Shown one piece after another: positions 56,456 to 64,000 of a stretch of DNA of 64,000 nucleotides. How positions within the stretch are numbered: the first letter of the stretch is position 1; each line of letters begins with the position of its first letter. The notes beneath the pieces were generated by a model that saw nothing but the letters and a program-made list of their open reading frames with translations, was not told where the DNA came from and did no database searches. The DNA comes from Toxonevra muliebris (lineage: Eukaryota; Arthropoda; Insecta; Diptera; Pallopteridae). A program made the translations under genes and the position numbers. The DNA lies in contig OY829326.1 of the NCBI GenBank assembly GCA_963691655.1, forward strand, positions 99,013,340 through 99,077,339, given 5' to 3'.

Positions 56456-58884
56456 AAACGTGTATGTTCATATTTGTTCGTTGCACCCCCTTATTCTAAG
56501 TCGTCGAACAGTCTCTCCGCGTTCTTTTCTGGATAGTAATTTGGCTCTAATCAAAGATTAAACTAATATGTACGGTCGGTTTCCCTTGAACTTTAGTCAG
56601 TGGTTGTGAATCGGCCTTGGAACTCATCGGGGGAACTGATGATGTATGTAGACAAAATTATAAAAGGATCTGTATATAATTCCATCATGAAAGAGTTTGA
56701 TAGAGATGTCTTAATTTATCAAAATTTTTATTTTTTAGTATTTATAGTTATGTTTATTTAAAAGGAAAATACTACTTAAAATACTCCTTCTTTACAATTT
56801 TAGGTTGCATTTTCTATTTACTTGTTTATTTGATTTTATTTAAGGCCCCGACACATTGAGGTTATATAAGCCATATACTTATTTATAGTAAATTAAATTT
56901 AAGTTTAATGATAAACTAAGCTTTCTATTTTTCTTACTATAAACTAAATAACAGTAGCCAATAATAAGTTTAACCCTTTGATGCATATATATATTTCAAT
57001 ATTATAAACAAATAAATCTCATGTGAATTTCGAATTAAATGAGTTATTTATGTAACAAAATTTGATATTTTGTGAGCATATACATAAAAGCAATATTAAA
57101 ATAAAAATGTCATTTTTTTTCACTAAAATATTGTAAAACCAAAACTTTGATTTGATATGCTATATAATAAAGTGTTAATCATTTTGTTTCGTTTCGTTGA
57201 AAATTAGTGCTTTAAAACAACAAAATTTTATATTTTTACTTACATTTTCATAACAAAAGAATTTTTGGTTCCAGTCCAGATCAACCAAACAATACATGCT
57301 TGCCGAAGAGTCTGAAACTGTTCTAAAAATTATTCTATTATTGATTTCGAGATATGCAAAATTATTTACAAAACTAAACAAATGCGCAAATATAAAATTA
57401 TTACATGCATTTAAATTTAATTTTCCGCTAATAATAAAGCCATCTAAATTACTTAATTTACCAAAATATTAAATGTCCACAAGTTGGGTGTATACTGCAG
57501 TGCTATAATAACATGAATAATATTTTGCGCCTAAAAGTATGCAAATGAAATTATATATATTACCACCAACGTTTAATTGACAGCATAGGAAAAAACTAAA
57601 AAACCTAAAGTATATAATTAAGTTGAACGTTCGTATATATATATTTACTATATATGTAAATAAACTCAAACCATAGATACTTATACAAAACTTATATTTA
57701 GTGTACGCCCACACACACATTCATACCAATGTATACAAACCAAACGTACCTACCATACATATATACATAACTAATATTACTAAGCACTTCAGTTGTTACC
57801 TTGCGTGAAGCGTCACGTGTGTGCACACATACGTTGATCATAAATGCTACATCACACACACAGGCATACACTCACACTCAAATCAGTTTATTATTTCCCC
57901 CTTTTTCCAGGCTGAAGCTTACTATGCGCTAACCTCATCTTCATGCTCTTCACTTCTTATATTGTATATGTGCTAGAGAAAACACTATTACTTACTTAAA
58001 AGCGTATGGTATGCTTAGTTAGTAGCATTTACATTTAAGTGTCGCACTTTTTGGTGAAATACTCACACACACACACTGACTTATGGTATATGAGCATGTG
58101 AGTATCGCGAGGGTGTTTGCATGTGCTTGCGTGTGTGTGTTTCTGTAATTTTTGACGCATTCTCCCTGTTGTTAGTTGTTACTTTTACTGTCGTTTGATT
58201 ATATACCGGATATTTTAATGTTAGTTAGTTAGTTTTTTTTTTAGCTATTCCTTCGCGGTAAGGTGAATGTGCTTCATTCTTTTACTTTTACACGCATTTT
58301 CTCTTTCGCCCTATCTACGCTTCGCTCTCTATAATTATATTAATAAACAGTAATATTTTTCTTTTGTATTCATTTTTGTAAGGATGTAATTAGCGCCACT
58401 TGCTGTAATATTGCTCGATATATTTAGCAGGCAATGTGAAGGTATCTAGCAATTCTATCTTCCTTCTAATGTTATTTTATGAACCTTAATTATTATGGTT
58501 TGTATAGTAGTGAAAGCGGCGAGAATGTTATTTTAAATATTAAGTGGAAACAACAGGTGTTTGATTGGTAGCGAAGTGATGGGTGTTGCTTAGTTAGTTG
58601 AGTGTGCAAAAGATTGAATAATTATTAATATATGGAAAAGGAGGGTGAAAAGAATTTCTTGGAATTTAAGAATTTACATTTGTGTTTCTTCAAAAATTGT
58701 TTAAAGTTGTTTTAATTAAAGCTGTAATATTTGATTTGTATATTTTAATACAATTTTTAGTTTGGTTTGTAACATTGGCAGTATTCACCTTGCTTGAAGT
58801 TCGTTTTACAAAATTGGATGGGTTCAATGACACCAAAAATTGCGGTCACAATTAGAGATCACTTGTTCTAATTGTGGCTGCAAT
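56456..58884. other. Unassigned AT-rich DNA between two LINE fragments
   Basis: About 2.4 kb of AT-rich DNA with CA/GT microsatellites (57711-57720, 57851-57860, 58067-58076, 58128-58140). No gene or element end is recognised. Confidence 0.45.
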
Positions 58885-60090
58885 CAAAATTGGGTGATAG
58901 GTGCCAATCTGTTCAATAATATCTGGTCAACGGTTGACTTACCAGACATGTAGCTAAACCTATAAGGCTCAATTAGTTTGTTGATGATGGGCCTTAGATT
59001 TGTATATTATGTGCTCTATAGAACCTTATATGCATTATTGACATGGCTTGAGCATAGTACGCTGGGGTTTCAATCATTGGGAATGCTTTAATCTTACCAT
59101 AAAAATTCGTACATGCATTTGCTCAGTTCTTCATCTTCTATCTTAAACAGCTCAGTAGGCAGGAAATCTGTAACTTTAGCATTCTTGTTCTTGAGCCAAA
59201 CAATGGCTGTTAAGACCTGGTTATAGGCGGGTAACTGTATACCAGCATTGTCATTGATGGGAGCTTCTGGAACAAGTTTCTTAGTGGTGGAATTATAGCT
59301 GTCATTTCCATTCAGCAGCTTCGAGAAGTGTTGCCTCCTAACGTCATTATACCCAGGACATCTCGCTTCAAATTTCCATCTTTGTCTTGCGAAAACAGAC
59401 CCTGGTCTTCAGGAGACTTTTTTTCGAAAAATTCTCGGGTCTTCTTCCAACCATAAAATTTCTTGATTTCATCACACTCATGTTTTTCTATATCTCTTTT
59501 TTTTTACACTAGAAAATACGTTTTTCCTTCCTTCTCGTGTTATAACATCGTTCTGTAGCTGACTTTGGGTGGCACTGTACACTGCGTGACACTTTGGGTC
59601 GAATCAAAGATTTCTTTGTATAGCCTAGAACCTTTTTTACATATCATCCAGTTAAGTCGTATTACGTGATTGAGGGATTGCGACTGCCTGTTGTATAGCC
59701 TTTTGTCATGCAGTTTTCGTTGTGTACGTATCAATATACATTTCGCTGAACAGAGATTTATAAGGACTTTGGCTGCGAGAAAGTAGCTGTACGGGGAATT
59801 CCCCGATCATTGGATCAAAGATATCTTTGCCCACCGCCTAGGATGATTTTTGTATTGTGATGGTTGCACAACGACCTCGCAAATGTAATAATTGGATAGT
59901 TCGTCCTTATCTTCCATCAGTGTTTGGGCACAAATCAGAATGATACGGAAGAATTTTGCTGATGCGGATAGTGGCTATGAGCTCGTTCACCTCGAGACCA
60001 GACGGAACATTTTTTACCAGCCACGAATCCAACATTAAATTCATGTTTCAATGATGTCAGCTCGGTATTTATTGCAGACATCTACCAGCA
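58885..60090 (-). pseudogene. LINE remnant: endonuclease to start of reverse transcriptase
   Basis: Reading on the minus strand from about 60070: LKHEFNVGFVAGKK, VNELIATIRISK (AP-type endonuclease core), DIFDPMIGEFP (the segment after the GDFNAKVG motif), then KRDVLGI, HFSKLLNGNDSYN, LKNKNAKVTDFLPTELFKIE (RT entry region), and finally an NAYKVL...INKLIEPY...GKSTVDQI segment near 58890-59000. The order is exactly that of LINE ORF2 with an N-terminal endonuclease, of the sort often annotated near insect RTE-like elements. Many stops and frame changes; it ends before the YxDD motif. Confidence 0.78.
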
Positions 60091-60539
60091 AGATAGAGCC
60101 ATCTATCGCGTAAGTTTTTTAGACTCCTTGTTCATATCCTTAACATTACAAGCGATACGTTTTTCGGAGTTCGTCAAGCTGAAAGAGCTTCTTTATAACT
60201 ACTTTATGATTTTAGTGAAAACCTTTTTAACGTGGTGAGTTCCACACCAAATACTCGGTCACTGACGGGTATAAGATTACTAAGATTACTATCCAGGGGG
60301 CGCTACTAGGACTGTATACTGTGTATCAATTTGAGACCAAAAACGAATTGAATGTGGACTAACTCGTTTGTGAGAATTTCACAGATTTTATCTTATGTCC
60401 TCCGCCTTAAACTCCATAGCACTAAACAACAACTCTCTACAAAAATAGAGGAAACTTAAGGTTATCCTTATTTTATGAAGGGGTGTATTATTAAAAAATT
60501 TGGTTATTTGATGTTATATTTATGTAGATAGATAGATAG
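60091..60539. other. Unassigned DNA, possibly 5' LINE sequence
   Basis: This may hold the decayed 5' part of the LINE to its left; no motif is clear. A GATA microsatellite at 60527-60541 adjoins the next LINE and reads as its tail. Confidence 0.4.
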
Positions 60540-61026
60540 ATTAGAAAGGGTGTGATGTACTATGACCTTAAGAGATCTATTGTACCCCCGATAGTAACCT
60601 GTTCACAGGTTGTCAGACAAGCTCATCTTGCTGAGGAATCTCAGCAACTGATGTGCCTTTAAGGCTATGATATCCCCACTACTTGGGTGGTAATGCCCCA
60701 CGTACCTCTTCCTTCTGCGAGTGAGCGCCTCGCAGTGCATTAGGATGTGTTCGGATGTTTTCTTGCCTTCTTTGCAGAATCTACAAGTGCTGTCCTGACT
60801 TAAACCTAGGTTTTTCATATGCTCCCCCAGTTTGCAATGCCCTGAAAGGAAGCCCATTGTTGGCCTTAGTTGGCTTTTATTTAGCTTAAAACAGAGAGCC
60901 GCTCTGCTGGGATCAAACTTCTCAATTAGCAGCTTTGACTGTCTAAGCTTTGGGAAGAGTGCCCAGTTGGATGATCTGGTATTTTGTCCTTCCTCTTTTA
61001 GTGTGCCTTTTAAGGTTTGGGGGGTT
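60540..61026 (-). pseudogene. LINE ORF2 C-terminus and 3' end with TATC tail
   Basis: The minus-strand frame from about 61026 reads TPQTLKGTLKEEG, NWALFPKLRQSKLLIEKF, then PTMGFLSGHCKLGEHMKNL and STCRFCKEGKKTSEHILMHC. This is the zinc-knuckle tail (CxxC...HxxxxC) of RNase H-bearing LINEs. The frame ends at 60603, and a short 3' UTR leads to a TATC repeat tail at about 60540. It is the downstream continuation of the RNase H fragment at 61950-62430, separated by an insertion of about 0.9 kb. Confidence 0.85.
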
Positions 61027-61949
61027 CTGACCCCCAAGTCAAATATAAAAAGTCAAATATAAAAAATAAATTTGAAATCTTAGTAACACTATGCGATCAA
61101 ATTCGATTTGTTTTCTCCGACATGAGGTTTGACTACGGATTCAAAAAGGGAATGTGATACTGAGCACTCCTGCATTCACAGTTTTTCTAGGTCAGTAACT
61201 GTTTTTGATTAAAAGTTTCGTCCTGAATCAGTTAGAAAAGCTTAAAAATTAATAAAAATAAAAAAAATTATCGGATCCTGGTAAAATAAGACTTGCTTGA
61301 ACCCCATTTTTTTCCTTAAACGTGACTTGATGGGAAGTTTTTGACATCAGATTCGTGTTCAACGTGAAAAATTCTTTCGCAAAAACTACATCTTATTAGC
61401 AAAACCCATCTTAAAATTAATTTTTTAACGCATTATTGCTCAGAGCACCACAACTAGAATGATCTCTTTCAATGCTGTGACTTCACAAATTTAGGGACTA
61501 TAAGCCAACCTCATCCGAGTTCCTTATCATTGATAATGGCACAAATTCCCAATGATGATCATTTGAAAAAAAAGAGCTTCTACAATTTTTGGTAATTTTT
61601 TTGAGGTTGGGTACATCATCAGTAGTGGGAAGTCAATGAGTTAATGAAATTATGTCCCTCACGATAAAAAAATGCACTAGAATGCACATTGAATAATATT
61701 TATTTGAAAAAATTTAATTTGATTATTCTGGCAATTTTTTGTCACTTTTGGCCATTTTTTTGAGGTTAAGATTTAAAAAAATCGGAAAATTTTTCCTAAA
61801 ATTTTAATTTTATAGGGTCCATCAAATGTATCATTGATTTAGTTTATTGTATTTCAAAATCAGTTTGATAAAAACTATTTATGAATATTTTCTGAAAACC
61901 TCCCTCCCCCCACCCCCCCCGCCGAAAAAAATTTCTGGCTACGGCCCTG
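61027..61949. other. Insertion of about 0.9 kb splitting a LINE
   Basis: LINE coding stops at GSEPLLGIG near 61950 and resumes at TPQTLKG near 61026. The intervening DNA is AT-rich and non-coding. Its right edge reads CTGGCTACGGCCCTG, i.e. CAGGGCCGTAGCCAG inward, resembling a DNA-transposon terminal repeat. The left edge lacks a matching inverted copy and shows a small GTCAAATATAAAAA tandem repeat. A degraded hAT-like insert is possible but unproven. Confidence 0.5.
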
Positions 61950-62430
61950 TCCTATACCTAACAAGGGTTCTGAACCAATGAAGGTCTTGGCCGCTGCGTT
62001 CCAATTATTAGTCTTGCCTAATGTATTTAGTAACTCTTGGCATTCCCATACTAATTTTGAGGTGGTCTCAATTGAATCTAGCGCTCTGATAGCAGCTTGA
62101 CTATCAGAGTATATTACTATTTTTTGCTTTTTGTACCCACGTTCGAGGTTGAACTGTGAACAGAGCCAAATGGCAAGAATGAGTGTATGTTCTTTGTGAG
62201 AGGTATGGAAGGTTTGTATGTCCCATTCTCTCTTGTTACTAAGTACAACCTTGAAATGTTTTTCGAAGTTGTATTTCTTGTTCATATCGTCTCTAGGTAG
62301 CGTGGCTAGGGGAATGTCAGCAGAGATACTTTCGTATATTTATGTATGTAATCTGATATGTATTATACGTTTTTTCACAACTGTCTTATTGTCGTTAAAA
62401 TCAAGAAGAGCTTTTTTGTGTTTAATTAAA
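61950..62430 (-). pseudogene. LINE RNase H fragment
   Basis: The minus-strand frame reads MNKKYNFEKHFKVVLSNKRE (same block as KFSFEKRFKTELSNKKK in the 27 kb copy), then the RNase H centre IVIYSDSQAAIRALDS and WECQELLNTLGKTN. A deletion then jumps to AAAKTFIGSEPLLGI, removing the usual VPGHxGIxGNExAD block. YSDSQAAI contains an RNase H catalytic aspartate. It continues across the insertion into 61026-60540. Confidence 0.87.
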
Positions 62431-62431
62431 T

Positions 62432-62690
62432 AATTATTATTATTATTATTCGTTGGAGGATGTTGCACTGCGACCTATAAGATCTATTGTGCCCTCTTCG
62501 CGGACCTAGAGTGTATCTCTCAGCCCAGTTCCCTCGATGAATTGTAGTATTGGTCCTACTTCACAGAGTCTTAGTTCGTCCTCGGGTATGATGAATTCAC
62601 CAAGGTGTTTCCTTCTCTTGTGCATCAGGGCGAAGTAAGTCGCTATCACATGTTGTGCGGTCTAGTCCTCTTCAGTTTAATTAAATAATT
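62432..62690 (-). pseudogene. Third LINE 3' end with TAA tail
   Basis: The minus strand reads LMHKRRKHLGEFIIPEDELR and LCEVGPILQFIEGTGLRDTL followed by a stop near 62513. A short 3' UTR ends in a TAA repeat (62432-62450). The CxALxxKRRKHLG block corresponds to CEALTRRRKRYVG in the 60.5-61 kb copy. TAA tails are known for I-type LINEs, which supports an I-like assignment. It is truncated just inside the coding region. Confidence 0.8.
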
Positions 62691-62763
62691 ATATTACTTT
62701 TAAATACTGTTTATTTTTTATCATTCAATAATAGACTTCACTCAGTGAAGGTGACCTCTCAAT

Positions 62764-62890
62764 TGACTGCAAGACTTCAAACCAATTTGAAGTCATGACT
62801 GTGACTTCAAACCAATTTTAAGTCATGACTGTGACTTAAAACCAATTTTAAGCCATGACTGTGACTTCAAACCAATTCAAATGACTTCAA
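62764..62890. repeat. 31-bp tandem repeat with GACTTC/GAAGTC words
   Basis: TGACTTCAAACCAATTTTAAG with TCATGACTG recurs about 3.5 times at 31-bp steps. Isolated GACTTC and GAAGTC words continue to about 63085, so the array may be part of a longer palindrome-rich element. Confidence 0.8.
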
Positions 62891-64000
62891 GTACAATGTG
62901 AAGTCATGTGAGTGATTGTGACTTATTTGCATTGAAGTCTCGAATTGATTGCTATAATCATGAGCAGTCATTGGCTCCAAAAAAACTGGTGACTTCATTT
63001 TTTAAAGTCATAAGTCTCAAATAAAATCAAAGATAAAATCAGAAAACGTTATTCATTTCCAGTGACTTCAATGAATAAAGTTCGAAATGACTGCAATCTT
63101 TTACAGCTTTGGTTCAGAATACGTCATGAAAATTTGATTTTTCAAAAACACTCTATTCGGGAAATTGAAGTAGCTTTTGAAGATCCTCTTGCTTGAGTTC
63201 AAAAATTAATAATTTTTCCAAAAATTTTAGGCCTTATGAAACTTCGATTTTTATAATACTTGTGTTTTTTAAAGACGATATGCTCAATTATGTACATATA
63301 TATACTAGCGGATCCAGACATATCCTAAGAGGGAGTATTAAGTTTTTCATCATTTATTATTTATTTCATTTTGTTGTGAACCCCCTGCAGATGTAGCATT
63401 TTGATTTTGAAGTTATGGCTTTTTGCTTTGAATTAAATTGTTCAAAGACCAAAAAGTTCAAATTTTGTTCCATTTTGATTTTCTGTTTATTTGGTATGTC
63501 ATGAAAAGTGGTTGTTTTGATGTTTTCATTGACTTTTCACTAATATATCGAATTTGTTTATTGCATAGGCATGGAAATATTTCATTTTGGTCTGAACCAA
63601 TATTTTTGGTGTTGAATTACAGTTAAATTATTGACCTTTGCATGGTTTATAATAATGGCTATATAGATTTTAATATGTAGAATTGAATTCAGTCCAAAAA
63701 ACTAAAAACTTAAAAAGTGGAATTATTGCATTTTGTTATGGACCTGTATACCTACTTCGTTTGTAAAAAAAAAAAATGTACTACAAGTATTATTTGTGAC
63801 TATGTATTGTCTTCATTTCAAAGTACAAGTCTATTGCCAAAACTAAAAGCAAAAAAATAATAGAAATAAAAAAATAAATAGAAACACATTTTCTAAAGTT
63901 TTTATTGAAATTAACATTCCGCAACGTACAGCAATGAAATAAAATTTATCTATTCCAACATTTCTTTTTTTGCTATACGGAGTGCCGGCAACAACATTGA
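62891..64000. other. Unassigned AT-rich DNA to the window edge
   Basis: No gene is supported. Open frames of 62-67 codons are Phe/Ile/Tyr-rich and show no domain. Confidence 0.45.

Noticed and set aside
62760..62890. A CRISPR-like array
   Set aside because: The 31-bp repeats are directly tandem with no unique spacers, in an evidently eukaryotic sequence.

Overview
This 64 kb window is AT-rich, intron- or intergenic-like DNA from an insect, most likely a dipteran; a tephritid-type fly is my guess, resting only on the style of the transposons and the CAG/CAA-rich AT background. I find no convincing host protein-coding gene, no rRNA, no functional tRNA and no CRISPR. Nearly all coding potential on both strands is decayed transposon, and almost every feature rests on element ends, target-site duplications or short conserved protein motifs read by eye.

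Layout. 0-9 kb: a 71-bp tandem duplication, a degenerate 12-bp repeat field, a tRNA-type SINE fragment, a pogo-like element (4474-6562) with a complete TTAA-flanked MITE inside it (5468-5961), and a mariner with both ends (7128-8330). 9-16 kb: a second 12-bp repeat field, then unassigned AT-rich DNA. 16-17.5 kb: a solo LTR (15998-17467) with a 58-bp minisatellite and an inserted SINE (16696-17012) that has A and B boxes, a telomere-like AACCT tail and a 12-bp target duplication. 20-25 kb: a LINE RNase H scrap, a second mariner copy, a truncated DD37E Tc1/mariner element and a 68-bp hairpin. 27-30 kb: a LINE fragment, then a second solo LTR of the same family (28623-29923) flanked by TAGT.

33-41 kb: two piggyBac-like elements in opposite orientation (33579-34857 and 37701-39231), the second with another transposase fragment nested in it, then a complete-ended DD37E element (40158-41374). 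41-49 kb: a Jockey-type LINE 3' fragment, a third and different mariner, a third 12-bp repeat field, a second DD37E lineage whose catalytic glutamate has become glycine, a Tc1 remnant and a 240-bp foldback element. 49.7-51.6 kb: a Helitron with a classical 3' hairpin/CTAG end. 52-54 kb: a Tc1-like DD34E element and a second copy of the hairpin family. 55-62.7 kb: several minus-strand LINE remnants, some interrupted by other DNA.

The parts do not form a pathway. Read together they are a nested record of at least ten transposon families. The items most likely to be undescribed are the SINE with the AACCT tail, the palindromic 68-86 bp hairpin family, the LTR family carrying a 57/58-bp minisatellite, and the dispersed degenerate 12-bp repeat fields. 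None is shown here to be a functional new system.
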